Assembly (NCBI GenBank): GCA_013350335.1
Contig: CM023540.1
Location: 30,421,175 to 30,485,174 of the forward strand
Source: Chimonanthus salicifolius
Taxonomy: Eukaryota > Streptophyta > Magnoliopsida > Laurales > Calycanthaceae
Reading direction: 5' to 3'
Length of the DNA: 64,000 nt
The number at the start of each line of letters is the position of its first letter. The first letter of the stretch is position 1. Below are positions 13,089 to 25,932 of this stretch, in pieces. The translations under genes and the position numbers were made by a program. The notes under the pieces were generated by a model, which was not told the DNA's origin, ran no database searches, and saw nothing but the letters and a program-made list of their open reading frames with translations.

Positions 13089-13736
13089 AACGTTGCCAAC
13101 CATCCCGTTCGACTAGGGAATCCCTGAAATCCACATGCGGTGTGGCTTAGGGAGCCTGTCTTTGATACCACTGTTAAGACTGGACTTCCAGCCCAAAAGA
13201 CTAGCTTGATAGGTGGAGATATTCAGCTCCATATAAGTCCTTATATTTTTCTTCTCTCACTGATGTGGGACTCGTTCGTACCCCAACAGATCGAGCAGTT
13301 TTATGAAGGATTAATGGATATTAAAGTGCCTTTTGGTTGTGAGTCTCATGAATACTCACCCTTTGCCACCCAAGCAACTAAGTTTTTCTAAGGGATACAA
13401 CAGGATCCATATAATGAAAGATAACAGTGAGCAAAACAACAATCACAAACCTTTCGTCATTAACAATCTTCTGCTTGCTGAGTAACAATAAAAGCAAGCG
13501 CGCAAACATGAGATCGGTTTCTAGCATACAAAACCAAGCATACATTATACATGAGGAAGATGGCGAAACACATCCCGTATATGCATTCTAGTTAAAACAA
13601 TGCATTTTTGCAAACTGAAGACACTTCTGTAAACTAAAACAATCAATCATCACTACCAACATAAGGAACAAGTTAGCTCACCTCTTCAGGCACCTCATTG
13701 ATTGCTTTACATACAATTATAGGGCCATTTTTCACC

Positions 13737-16700
13737 TTAGCCGAAATCAGACATCCTTCTCCGGTGATGACTTGTAGCAACTCTCAAATTCAGTATGGGA
13801 CGTAGAGACCTCTTGTTGTGGGGTAGAGAGGATGTCCTCCAATTTAAGGTTTTGCACTTCAGGTTATCTGTATGGAATGCATTTGGCTCTCCATGCCCAT
13901 GTTTCTTTGTGTCATGCGTTGTCGTCTTGCCAATCATTGAGCTTCGCAGATTTGCTTTGAAATAAGGACCCGCGTAACTGAGGGATTGGGATCCAAATAA
14001 TTCATTCAAATTTCTGCCTCCCAATCTCGGTGTTTTAGCTCTTCCACTGATCTCCATATTTATACCTTGCCTTTGACGACTACATGCTGTAGCAGTCATG
14101 AAATGTGGGAGGGATGAAGAAATGCTTTTGCCAACAGACTTTTCGACTGTTCGAGGGCTTTCTCTGCATTCCCTTTGATCCACTCTGGGGCTTGTTCTTT
14201 CTTGTGGATCCTCGGGTAGTTTGTAAGTCATTGAGAAAAGCTTCTTCTTTTCCTGCAGCAGGAATTCAGCTGCCTGGATATCTTTGCGGATTTTCTGGCA
14301 TTCTTCTTCAGCATCTCTCATCTGCTGATCAAGCTCAGCAAGCCTCTTTCCTCTCTGCTGCTTCAAGTCCTGAACAGAGATAATCTGGTTAAAAATAATC
14401 CAAAACATACTCTCTCCCTCTTGGTTGTTGCAACTTTGGTCATATCACCAACCCATGTTGACGGTTTAAGTCGTCACTTCATCATCAACATCTAAGTCAT
14501 TTTATCCCATCAATCTAGAGTTGGCCTTTAATTTAGATTTAGCATATTATTTCCATGGATCGACTGTCCTATCTGACGCCCATGGGACTTGAATCCACAG
14601 CCTTCATGCTGTGACAATGAGCAATGACCAGTTGTGATACAGGTTCTTGTCGGTTTAAGTCACCACTTACTTTCCAAAAATAAACGAGGAGTTATGCAAC
14701 TCTAACCAAATGAGATGAATTGTATCCTTGGGCCTAAGTTTAAAAATGTGGGGCTCTTAAGCAGTTATCTGATGGACCCACCTTGAATTGACCATTTACC
14801 AAAAATGTCAGATTACAAGATGCAAACCATCGAATAACTGACCATTTTTAGCTTGAAAAAGGACCGTCAAGATCTTTGATATTAACATTGCTGGCCACAA
14901 ATTGAAGGGTTGGGAATTAGGTGGTTGTATTTTTCCTTCCCATCTAAGATGTTTTTGAGGCATAGTTAGTCCAGTGTTATCCTTAGACTCAACAAATAAA
15001 TGACGACGACTTCATCAATTGTACCTAATAGAAATTATCAGGGCATGGCTCAATATATTGAAAGGCTACTGATAGGGACATTAATAAATTTTGATTACAA
15101 AGGACACCAGACTTGTCCTTTTCTACACGTGTCACCAATGAGGAGATGAGAAAGCACACCATTGTCCCTTAAAATCAAAATTCTGAGTGTCCCTACCACT
15201 AGCCATATTGAAATTCTAAGCAGAGAAAATTTTGAGGGGTAGGTATAATATAAACAGAGGGGATTACCTCAGGAAGCTCTCTGTTCGATTCTATAGCTCT
15301 TGCTCGTATTGCAAAGTTCAGAGAACATATTGTCTCCCCTACATCATCTTCAGTTGGACTAATGTGGACAAGCATCAAAGCCTTTGAACCATCACCTAGA
15401 AAGAGAGTGACATTTTTAAAGCTGTAAATCATCTTTGGAAAATGGCTATGAAGTATAAATCCACTGCAGAAGTGATAAAACACTTCCCTCAGACCTTGAG
15501 GTTTATATGGGACCACAGTTTGGTGTGTTCTTTCATTTCTTTTTAGCGATGATTATTATCCAGGATCCAATTCCAAAATGTTGATCTGATGGCCCCACAT
15601 AGATCATGCCCCAAAAATAACCTTAACTAGAAGATTCAACCATAAAATATTTGGGCCATCTATCTGTGGACCAACAATCCCACTTCAAGGGCAGGAAGTG
15701 ATCAATGGCAGAGCCAATCAGATGAACAATCTGGATCACCAAAGCATGCTCATTTGCACATTCTCTAGAACTGGAGGGATACAATTCACATCCTCAAGTA
15801 GATGTTTATACAATTCCTCCCAAACAGTTACAGTAACATGAATGCTGTGAGAGAGAGAGAGATTGCAGTGCTCTACCAAGAGAATCTCTGAGAATTTGAG
15901 TCAGCTTGCTATTCCTGGCAATAAGAAAACAAAGTGAAACAAGATTACATTCCAAACAAAAATTAAGATGAGAACAACCAAATGATAAACAATAATTGAG
16001 GATATGCCTGAAAGGAACGTGATTACGCTTTCTTTTTAGAGCTGCAATAACATCACCAAGAGCTGAGAGAGACAGATTTATGGCTTTCCCTTCATCCAGA
16101 GTCTGTCCAGTAGCTCCTGTCTTCAGCAAGCGCTCACTTCCTCCAAGATCCACCATCCACAACTTGGTAGGTTCTGCTTTGTCTATCTCTGTGTCTTCAG
16201 ATTGGGTAATGGTGATTCTAGTCAAGCTAAACATGCAGTATCAAAAAGATAAAATAATGAGCAAACCAAATCAATACCTAAGATCAAAGATCAATCAGGA
16301 GAAATCAGAAATAGATTAAGAACTAACCAATGAGATCTGCTGGATGCCTCATTGACACTTGTCCATGATGTGGATCTAGCCCTTCTCCCCTTTGCATACC
16401 ACCGATTTGCTTGTACAAAATCAGCTACAGTGATGTCAGTGAGTCTTTCAATTTCCACAGACCCAGTGGAACCCATTTGAATGTTGAGAGCACTGTGGAA
16501 TGAACTAGACAAAGTAAGCCATATGCCAAAGAAACTATTAAGTTGGAAAATGATAGAACTACCAGTGCTACATTTTGGGTCAATTTCCTTGAGAATGTTT
16601 TGATATTTAAATATTCAATTTGTCATCCTTGCAATACTTCTGCTTTGTTGTTTGTTAATCCACCCAAGTGACAGTATCAAAATATTGTCGAAATACTGCA

Positions 16701-18174
16701 AAATTCGATGCATGCAAACATTCTCCCCAATTTACTGGAGTTAATAAAAGCATATACCCTTTAGAGACCGGTTCTGCCATTCTTGCTGATGGTCTTTGTG
16801 CCAGTAAGTCCCTGAGACCACCCATGTATACCTCCAACATGCTCATTGAGAAAGTGAAAGAAGTGGACCTATCAAGAGAAGCTTTGTGGAAGAGTTCTTC
16901 GATTGCACGAGGAACAATGCCGGGATGTTCATTTGTCCCTTCCTGAAGAATTCAAGCCAACCCACAAATTGAAAAAGGTTGAAGACAGTAATTAGCAAGA
17001 AAAATGTATAATGTCAACATTCATACACTGACCATTGTATACGTTTTGCCTGTCCCAGTTTGACCAAATGCAAAAATGCATACGTTATGCCCATCAAGTG
17101 CAGATCTCAGAATTGGCTCAATTTCTTCAAAAACTCCTTCTACAAGGTAATAAAACATGGGGCTTTTAGTATTTTTATAGATCAACAACTCATAGACGTG
17201 TATTTGTACACACACAAAATCTCTACAGGTTTTAATTATTTGACAGAATGGATAATTAAATGTTCCCTTGCATATTAAGGGGAGTCGATTCGCATGAGGT
17301 GGGATACTGTTTATCAAAATTTTCACCCCATGCAATATCTAGGGGAACAGATCTCACAAGGCATCAGAAATAAAATGGAGGAGAAATAATATAGGACCCA
17401 ATATGATGTCTGAATTTCATTAGCCACAAGCATATTATGAAATGAATAGCCATCTGTGCTATACTAGAGCAATTTGATTCACTAGAACTTCTGTCAATGC
17501 ATACTTACTACATATGGAACAATACTAACCTTGTGATGCTTCCTGACTAAAAACCTTATCAAAACTGAATTCTTTCTTACTCCCAACAGTTCTAACAATG
17601 ATATTCTCTGATCGAATAGAAATGGGGGTATGAAACTTTCTTCTGTCAACTGGCATAAAAGGTCGAACTCGGCAAAAAACTCTGATGCTGCCTAAAATCC
17701 AAAATCACCATATTCAGAAGAATGTAACAAACACAATAACAGTCTCAAAGTGTACATAGACTACAAATCAGTTACATTACCTTTGATGTCTAATATCTTA
17801 TTAAGTGCTTCTCGTCGTTTTTCATCCAAAGACCTCCTTTTAGATCTTAATGCTGTGATTTCTCCTACAAAATGAAATCACATTCAGTACCAAGTTCCCC
17901 ATTCCAAAGTTAGGTCAGATCAATAAAATCAAAGTGAATTAGGATGGAAAGTCTCACCTTGGAAATTCGAGATGACTTGTTCCAACTCTTTCTTTTCATG
18001 CTCGGGCACCAAATTTACATCTGTATAAACAGTTGGCAGAGGTGGTGACTCGGGCATTTCAGAAACAGATGGAAGTCCATCAGATAAATCTGAATTCAAT
18101 CCACTGCCAGACTCAATGGATTCTACTGTCCTTTCTGAAGGTGGGATCACTTGCTGGGGTGGTTCTTCAACCAT
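13737..18174 (-). CDS. Kinesin-14 microtubule motor (645 aa)
   Basis: Ten exons: 18174-17958, 17864-17781, 17691-17530, 17139-17033, 16942-16758, 16492-16328, 16226-16008, 15914-15877, 15395-15268, 14369-13737. All phases agree and sum to 646 codons. Intron 7 uses a GC donor; the rest are GT-AG. A neck-like segment (about 60-100) precedes a motor (about 101-435) that starts [11 protein letters not shown], the arrangement typical of minus-end-directed kinesin-14. The P-loop [11 protein letters not shown] is at 180-190, switch I NEASSRSH about 299-306, switch II DLGGSE 333-338 (Gly where most kinesins have Ala), and [13 protein letters not shown] near 381-393. The 210-residue tail begins with a charged coiled coil ([20 protein letters not shown]) and is then basic and disordered. 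It resembles the plant group that includes Arabidopsis At1g55550. The open frame extends 5' of the chosen ATG, so an upstream coding exon is possible. Confidence 0.93.
15073..15195. mobile_element. Small inverted-repeat element (MITE-like) in the last kinesin intron
   Basis: The segment starts TAGGGACATTAATAAATTTT and ends with the near inverse (read inward: TAGGGACACTCAGAATTTTG), with AAGGGACA repeated inside both arms. It is 123 bases long with no coding content. No target duplication could be confirmed, so the superfamily is open. Confidence 0.5.
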
Positions 18175-18616
18175 CCTTGGACCAAACAAGGATTCCCTTG
18201 AAATACAATCCTCAAAGCCAACAAGATCTCTCCTTTTTCTACATCAAGATACCAATTTCTACTTAAATTTGAAAATACCCAGACTGCGGAGAGCAAATTA
18301 GGTTCAAATTTGATCAATTTAAAGATACCCAGAACAAATGCAAGCAGGCAGATGAAAGTGAAACTGCAAAAGGTGCTAAAAATCTCTTTATCTAATCAAA
18401 TGAATAAATGATAAAACCCACTAACACCCATGATCATTCCTTGCCATCCGGGAAAAGAAATGACAGTTCATGAACCAAAAAGCTGAAATAACTAATCAGA
18501 CCTACTGGCAAACAGAAGCTGCTCTTCAATTATATAAGAAAGATAAAAAATTAATATAAGTAACTGAATAAATAATTGCTAAAAACTGTGTTGCTGATTA
18601 AACCAATATAAAACAC

Positions 18617-18710
18617 TCACAGTAACAGCGAGAGGCAGAGAGAAGAGACGAGATGAAAGATAAAAAGAATATGAAAAAACTCTTCTACCAGGAACAATGA
18701 AGCAAAAGAC

Positions 18711-18762
<52 letters not shown>

Positions 18763-18849
18763 CAAATAAACAGAATAATTACAGCAGAAAAGAGGGAAGA
18801 GACGAAAGATAAAAAAATACTTTCTACTGAAAATAATAAAGCAAAAGAC

Positions 18850-18894
<45 letters not shown>

Positions 18895-19052
18895 CAACAC
18901 TAACAGCAGAGGGGCAAATGAAAAAAAAATAAAATCATCTCTGCTCCTAGTAAAAATGGAGAGTGAAGTAAAAGATAAGTTCTTCCTACCCAGTAAATGT
19001 GAAGCAATAGAAAGGAGAGAGGGAGAGGGAGAGGGAGAGGGAGAGAGAGAGA
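18617..19052. repeat. Three diverged tandem copies of a (GA)n-bearing unit upstream of the kinesin gene
   Basis: Three consecutive units of about 130-160 bases share ACAGCAGAG/GGGGCAAAT-type starts, a GAAAGATAAAAA middle, a TTCTACC/TTCTACTG segment and AAGCAAAAGACAACAGAGAG before a GA tract. GA runs lie at about 18713-18757, 18852-18891 and (as GGGAGA) 19017-19052. The region falls in the presumed 5' UTR or first intron of the kinesin gene. A possible minus-strand 5' splice site (CAAAG/GTTCTC) lies at the third unit's edge near 19051-19053. Confidence 0.7.
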
Positions 19053-19199
19053 ACCTTTGTTAATGAGAGCAGCACCTGTCCTGTGCTGAATAAGTTTCAA
19101 TGCAAGAAAACAAAGAAGGGCAAGTGAGAGCAGCAGCAGCACTGATGCTCGTACTGGACAGACTGTTGAGTGAAGCAAACAATACTGCTTCCAAAAACC

Positions 19200-22100
19200 C
19201 TAATAAGAAAAACCCATATCAGCAATAGATTATAAAGTATGGGCACCCACAAATTTCAAAAAACCCACTTGGGTTTTCATTAATATATATTTTTTCTTCG
19301 GCAAGATTTCAGCTGCATCATGAGAATCGAGATATCAGGAATCCTAGAAATACTTTTGTTTGGACAGATATTAGATGAAAAAAACAATGGTGGCCCAATT
19401 GAGACAAAAGAAAATAATCATTTACCTTGCTTATTCACATCAATGAAGATTCAATCAAGCACCTTATGATAGATATGATGTAATAAAGACAGCTCTTTAC
19501 CTGATAAAAAAAAAGGAGTTCCCTTCCCTTCACTTCCCTTTTTCCCTGGTCTTTGTGGAGAGGAGCGTTAGGGGTAAAAGTGGAATATAATGAAAAAGTG
19601 TTGAAAAGAGCGGTGAACTGCTGCCGTCTGGCCCCACTTTAGCAGCTTGTTACTTATTACATGCCTATCCAAACGCTTATCTCGTAAAATCGGCTCGTAT
19701 CGTATCGTCTGTACGTAACATCCCATAATTACGGGCAGTATCAACTAATTCAATTTTTTAATTTATTTATTTTTTGATAATTTTTCTAGTTGAAGAGCAT
19801 GATTTAAAAAAAAATAGAAATAATGTCTTTAAGTGTGAAATGTATTTATTAATTTCAACTTTTTCTTTAATATTTGACAAGTTTGAGTTATTTTTATTAA
19901 AAAACTTAATTTTTACTCTAATATAATCTCAATTTAGAGTTTTTTGTGAAAATAATTTAATGAAATAATAGTGAGTGTCTATGAAATTGAATGGAGATGT
20001 CTTAAATGTAATTGATATAGATGTAGGGTACATGTGTGAGTTTTTAATTCTTTTCAAAAATTAATGTAAGTTGGGTTCTTTAAAATAATTTTCATTCTAG
20101 AGTTTCATGAGAAAAAAAATCTATGAAATGGTATATAAATATTTCTAAAATTAATAAATAACATTTAATATGATTGATATACTTTTTAAGGTATCTGTGT
20201 CATTTTATAATATTCCAACTTTTGTATGAAATATAGATTTTTATGAAAAAAATATGAATGGTAACGGAAGGTACATGTTACCATGGGATACTAAAAAATA
20301 TGAATTTTATATTAAATATTTTCTCATATTGATTTCTTATTTCCTAAAACTTTTAGACATTTTTCAAACTTTTATGATATACTTTATTCGGATAGAATTT
20401 TCGACTTTTAATTGTCTAATACTCTATAAAAATGATATTTTTTTTAACAAAACTATATCACATTAGGCTTTTCATTTTTTCTATTTTTCTCACATTTTCT
20501 GTATTTTTTTAAATATATATAAGAGAGAAAATACATTGTAATGGTTTACACATCAATAACAGGGCAATATCAGCCAATACATATCAGTCAACTTTATTTT
20601 AACCTCTCACATTGCTGACACATCACTTCTTTATTTTTTACTTTTGAATTAAGAATTTCTCTAGCATAAAAGTTTTTTTATCCATTTTCCTTTTTTACAT
20701 TAACTATATGGTGCGCATTTAGCATACTTCTAAATTGATTATAATTTGAGTTAATTTCACTATTGTATTGTTAATTGAGATTATCTATTATCATTTATTT
20801 TTTAAACTTGAAATCTAATGTTTTGATTGCCAAATTTAGTTGGTTTTTGAAATGCTATTAATATATAAAAAAAATTTTTAATCACCATAATTACTAAGTG
20901 GTATTGACTTTTAAGTGAGTCCTACAACATGCACTTAAAAATAAAATAAAAAGAAAAGTTCAATCGCCATTAATGAATTGAGGTGAAGGGGTTTTTTTTT
21001 AATTTTATTAAAAGTTGGGAGTTTTATAATTATTAAAAATTAAGGATTTTTCAAATAAATTAAATAAGTCTAAGAGAAAAAACTCATTTTTATACTTAAA
21101 TAATTTTTGTCGGTTGGTTGAGTGAGGTAAGAGGAAGTTGGTGCGTTTGGACTCAAAAATGGAAAGCTTTGACTGCAATTTTCTCAGTTAGGGAAATGCA
21201 AAGGCTTGACGTTAACGACAAAACTAACGGACGGCCGTTAGAATTTAAAATTCAAATATGCATGTGCCTGCATCGGTTGCTGCAAAACGAGGGAAAGGAC
21301 AGGCTTTCCTTAATTACCCGCCTATAATAAACTCTTAATTTTAATCTCATTTTTTAAATCCTCCGCTCCCATTAATTATTGTACTAGAACCAAATTTAGA
21401 GTAAAAACTATATTTAACTATCAAATTTAAATACATTTAAGGTCGAAAGTGAGATGTGAGATGACCACTGATTTCAAGATATTTGAATTAAATGATTGTC
21501 AATAATTTATGTATTTAAGATGTAATGATAAAAAATATATTGTACACATTGATGTAGTAAAATTTCAATTAAAATGAATTGAAAAAATTATAAATAAATA
21601 AAATCTTCATTTTAACTGAAATTTCATAAATTTCTGCATTCAATAAAAACCAACAATGAACATTTTATTTTAAATAAATTTCAATATATGTTCCATTTGA
21701 AAATAATGAAATTCTAAAAAATGTCAAGCCCACCGTTCAAAAGTCAAAATTCCAACTCAAGAGTCCACTTCCAATCCTCAATTTACGAAAACGTGGTATG
21801 AAAGTGAAGTAAGAAGGCCAATGATTTTCAGGTTGTCTCTGTCATTCACAGCTATGTTTGGCTCTTTATTTATGTTTCTCTTCAACATATTTCTTTTTTA
21901 CTCTTTTTTTTTTTTTTCACTCTCTACATCCATCAAATCAACCTTTCACTCTTTTGTTTTTTAAGGGTGGAATCACGAAATCCTGTCCATTGATGAAACC
22001 AATGGCCAATGATTGGGGGTTAATTACCACAACACGCACCAGCTATTGTGAACCCTGCGTCATTTTTTAAAATTCTAGATGTATGTAGACCCTGTAAACC

Positions 22101-22481
22101 ACGAGTATCGGATGAAGGCGCTGGGTAACTAATGAGGGACCTAACGTCAACGCGTATAAGCTGGTAAATATGGCTGGATATGCGACGTAATTTAATCTGT
22201 CATATAATTAAATATTATTTTTGGATGATACGATAGACTATAATTTTTAGCCATCCACGTCACAGAGTATAATGTTAATTAGAATGGCTACTTCTTAATA
22301 TTTTATTATTATTTTTTTATATACATTTTTTAATAAATTTAAAAGAAAATAAATATAAAGACATTACATATTTTTTCACAAATAAATAAATTAACAAAAC
22401 ATACATATTTTTTGTTCTCATCTATTTTGTTTACAAATGTAAACAAAAAATTTAAACAGTAATTTTATTTTTAATTTTAAA
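19200..22481. other. AT-rich intergenic region, nothing recognisable
   Basis: Mostly A/T-rich sequence with long homopolymers. A slightly more GC-rich island at about 21100-21320 contains an open frame without known motifs. No gene, RNA gene or bounded transposon could be supported. Confidence 0.5.
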
Positions 22482-23084
22482 GTTATTTTTTAAGCACGGT
22501 ATATTTTCAAAATTTCTCAAATTAAGTATCCGGAGTAATTACGATAGCCTAATAAAAATACTTTAAGAATTAAGGTCTTTTGACACTCCTAAATACTTAA
22601 AACACAGTGTTTTACAAATAAAGGTATCCCTTGTTATGTGGAAAATATATTTGGGAGTGTCAAAAGACTTTAAAGTCTTAAAGTATTTTTATCAGGCTAT
22701 CGTAATTAGTCCAGGATATTCAATTTGATAAATTTTAGGAAATGCACAGTACTTAAAAAATAACTGTCTATGTTGTCAATATGTAATTTAAAACTTTAAA
22801 ATTATTTTTTAAGCACTGTGTATTTCTAAAATTTCTCAAATTGAATATCCGCACTAATTACAATAACATGATAAAAATACTTTAAGACTTCAAGATCTTT
22901 TGACACTCCCAAATATATTTTCCACATAGCTAAGGGATACACTTATTTGTAAAATACTGTGTTTTAAGCATTTAGGAGTGTCAAAAGACCTTGAATTCTT
23001 AAAGTATTTTGATCAGGATATCGTAATTACTCCGGATATTTAATTTGAGAAATTTTGAAAATACACAGTGCTTAAAAAATAACT
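22482..23084. repeat. Two head-to-head copies of an approximately 280-base palindromic module
   Basis: Units at about 22482-22765 and 22801-23084. Each is itself a fold-back: a left arm beginning TTTTTTAAGCAC and running through CTCAAATT and GGTCTTTTGACACTCC, a centre of about 60 bases, and the inverse arm ending at AAAAAATAACT. The asymmetric centre (AAAACACAGTGTTTTACAAATA then GGTATCCCT) lies in opposite orientation in the two units. Three more copies occur at 28835-29729. No open frame is present. Confidence 0.85.
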
Positions 23085-24785
23085 TTAAAATTTAATTTTT
23101 GTTTCTCAATAGCTATAATTTTAATTTTTTGTACAGAATAATTTTAATTTTTTGTTTCTCATATATTTTATTTACAAATATAAAGGAAAAAAATCAATGT
23201 TATTTTTTATTTTTTTATAAAAAATAAAATAATAAAGTAAAGAAAAAAATAATTATTTGCCCTAATATACAAATTATACCTAAAACAGAAAAAAATCCAA
23301 AATAATCAAATAAAAAAAAAAGAGAAACTAAAAAAAAATTAAAAACTATATACAAGTTTTATATACAAGTTTATATATATAAGAGGAGAGAGAAAGAAAT
23401 GGCTGGCTACACATGTGTTATCTGTAGCCAGTCATTTAACAAAAAATAGTGTGAACCCCACAAATAACCAGTCTCATACGATCCAAAACACGGTGGCCAT
23501 ATGGCCACCATACCGGTTGCGCTAAGACTCATTTCCTTGAATGGCTTTACTTGATACATCCAAGTGAGTTAGGAGAATTCAAATAATTAATGATGAATGA
23601 TTTGATTTTCAAGATCAAAGATTATACAATGAACTCTTACTTCTTCTTTTTTATAATTTTAGAAATTTGCCGGACACCATAAATTGAATAAGGTGTCCCA
23701 AGAGATTGAGGATGAGACTTTTCACAAAAAATGGGGATATCCAGCCACTGAAACATATAAAGTAATAGTACCACTCTCAACGAAATTATGCAAATATTTT
23801 CTGACTGAAGTTCTGTACCACAAAACACCTCCATTGGAAATTATTTGATTTTATTCCCTCCATTACTGTGATGGGTTTGACTTAAAACATTTATAAGCCT
23901 CCTGGTTCTTCAAATCTCATCCTTAGCCAAATACTCTAATTAATTATTAATTATATCATCACTCTTATCATGAGATAGTTAAAATTCTATTTATATATAT
24001 ATTTTTTTTTTTTTGAATTTACATGTAGAAATCGTGGGATAGCCAGTGTAAAACTTTCACAAGTAAGACCACTACTTCTGAGGCACATAAAAATTAAATT
24101 ATGTGAATTCAAATCTGCAACCTCCTACCTTTTAAGAGAGGAGACCACTATTTAAATTACACTCGTGGATTAATTATTTATTTAGGATAGTAGACACCAG
24201 TTTGATATAAATTTTGGAATGTGAACATTTATTTCCTCAAAGTCAAAAGCAAAGAAACAATAGTTGGATTAAGGAAGAAAAAATTGTGGAAAAAGAGGGT
24301 GGTGGGCTTTGTCACCAGTCATCACTATCAAAATTATGAAAGCAACATTAATTAAGATTTAAGAAAGGGGGTCTGTTATTGTAAATGGTCCCAAGTTTGG
24401 AGATGTGGACTTTTCTGAAAGCACATCCACTGCCATCTTAATCTTCTTAAATGATCCACTGCTCCAACCCTACCCTGTCTCTCACTCTCTCACTCTCATT
24501 GGTAGACCACTAATAGGGTCTAGTCCAACTGTGCAGGGACTGCAATAGTTTCTCAGCATTAAATGTAGCTAAAAACAGGCACATAGAATTGGGCCAGCAC
24601 GACTTCTCACCAAGACCACTTAATAATATTTTACATCAAATATATTATTAATTTAACATATTTAAGTATATTGGATAGATGACTGTATTAATATAGTGTG
24701 TAAAATTTCATTATCGATTCACTGTACTAATTATGTAATCTTTACATTTTAAGTTTCGATGAATACAAGTTATTGCATCATTCAA
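23085..24785. other. Intergenic, repeat remnants only
   Basis: A/T-rich tracts, a direct repeat of sequence seen left of the preceding module cluster (TTTTTTGTTTCTCAT-like at about 22407 and 23150), and a degraded SINE at about 24000-24172. No gene is recognisable. Confidence 0.5.
24000..24172 (-). mobile_element. tRNA-derived SINE, family 2 (degraded)
   Basis: On the minus strand the head contains GGTTGCAGATTTGAATTC, resembling a tRNA box B, and the 3' end reads ATGTAAATTCAAAA followed by an A run. It shares head and tail with the copy at 37264-37432. Confidence 0.45.
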
Positions 24786-25456
24786 GGGGAGCTGGCTATA
24801 AAAACATTCAATTTTTCTTACTTTACGTACTATTTTTTAAAATTTTAGGTGAAACAACTTTTTTGCCCTTTTCATTTAATATTCAGTTGAAGAACCGCCG
24901 AAGGAAGCATTCCTTTGGACGAAGGGTCGACCGAATGCATAGAAGAGAAGGAAAAAAAATGGTGGGTCCCATCATTGATCGAAACTCAGGGTCTTCCTTA
25001 GCCGTAAATAGGTGGACTCGGGGCGATAAGAGTGGTGTCGATCTTAGGGTCAGAAGTACATGATCCACTTGGATTTAACAAAAAAACATACAAAATTGAT
25101 TTTCGGACGCTTCAAGCAGCAGCCAAAGAAACTGTCCAGAGGAGGGTCCCACCATATCCCAGATCAGAGATCTAATGGTACAGATGGATATACCATTAAA
25201 AAATGGAATGGGTATGATGGGTCCCACCGGCAGAAACTTTCTCCATCACCTGATCTAAGGCCTAGAAAAAGATTTGGCGGTAGCAGATCTATTTTTTCCC
25301 TCTTCTGTGTATTCAGTCAATCCTTCGTTCGAAGGAATGCTTCCTTCAGCTGTTCTTCGGCTGAATATTAAATGGAAGGGCAAAATGGTCATTTCATCCA
25401 AAATTTTGAAAATGAGTGTGTAGGGAAAGAAAAAACAGGGTGTCTGTATGCTCCCC
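24786..25456. mobile_element. Non-autonomous Mutator-like element
   Basis: A 671-base element with imperfect terminal inverted repeats of about 190 bases (ends GGGGAGC and GCTCCCC; both arms contain TTTGCCCTT, TTAATATTCAG and GGAAGCATTCCTT). It is flanked by a 7-base direct repeat CATTCAA (24779-24785 and 25457-25463). Long terminal repeats and a target duplication near 9 bases fit the Mutator superfamily; the duplication here is slightly short. Its ends resemble those of the element at 28409-30118. No transposase; open frames inside lie in the repeats and centre and have no known motif. Confidence 0.8.
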
Positions 25457-25578
25457 CATTCAATATATTATTAATGTTTTAAAATAATATCAATCAACAT
25501 TTTAATCTAAACACAACAATGCTAAATTATCACTATTATCTCATCTTAATATTCACAGTTTAAATTGGCTATTCAAAT

Positions 25579-25932
25579 TGTTGGGCAACAGAATGAGTCC
25601 CACATCGATTGTAAAGAGGGAGATCTAGGAACTTATATTGGACTTGGATCGCTCCAACTATCAGGCTAGTCTTTTGGGTTGGATACCCTGTTCCAAGAAG
25701 TGGTATTAGAGCCATTTCCCAAGCTAATACACGTGGACTCAAGGAATTCCCTAGGTAGATGGGATGGCCGGCGACGTTCAATCCATCGGAGAACCTGGTT
25801 CGAGAGGGGGATTGTTGGGCAACCGAATGAGTCCCACATCGGTTGTGAAAAAGGACATCTAGAGACTTATATTAGACTTGGGTCACTTCACTTATTAGAC
25901 TAGTCTTTTGGATTGGATACCTAATCCTATCA
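25579..25932 (+). mobile_element. TRIM retrotransposon
   Basis: LTRs at 25579..25695 and 25813..25932 both begin TGTTGGGCAAC and share GAATGAGTCCCACATCG and AGACTAGTCTTTTGG-like stretches. A primer binding site resembling TGGTATTAGAGCC starts at 25701 and a purine tract GAGAGGGGGA lies just before the 3' LTR. The internal region is only about 117 bases and non-coding. The flanking 5-mers (CAAAT and CAATA) match only partly. Confidence 0.85.

Larger units (their letters stand above)
12535..13288 (-). mobile_element. Complete TRIM retrotransposon carrying a nested element
   Basis: Minus-strand element with LTRs at 13172..13288 (5') and 12535..12653 (3'), both starting TGTTGGGGTACGAA on the minus strand and sharing AGTCCCACATCA. 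The primer binding site TGGTATCAAAG (13170..13160) follows the 5' LTR after one base. A G-rich polypurine tract, here a 23-base C run on the plus strand, precedes the 3' LTR. A perfect 5-base target duplication GATCG flanks it (12530-12534 and 13289-13293). A hAT-like element at 12729-13088 is inserted in the internal region. It has no coding capacity, so it depended on enzymes from another retrotransposon. Confidence 0.9.

Noticed and set aside
18579..19178. Open frames encoding long Arg-Glu or Ser-Leu runs, and a Leu-rich frame at 18900-19178 (minus)
   Set aside because: Products of (GA)n/(CT)n microsatellites; the Leu-rich frame has no ATG in frame and no family, so it is left as possible 5' UTR.
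24773..25371. Open frames of 96 and 103 aa
   Set aside because: They lie within the Mutator-like element and run partly through its terminal repeats; no known domain, so not called as genes.
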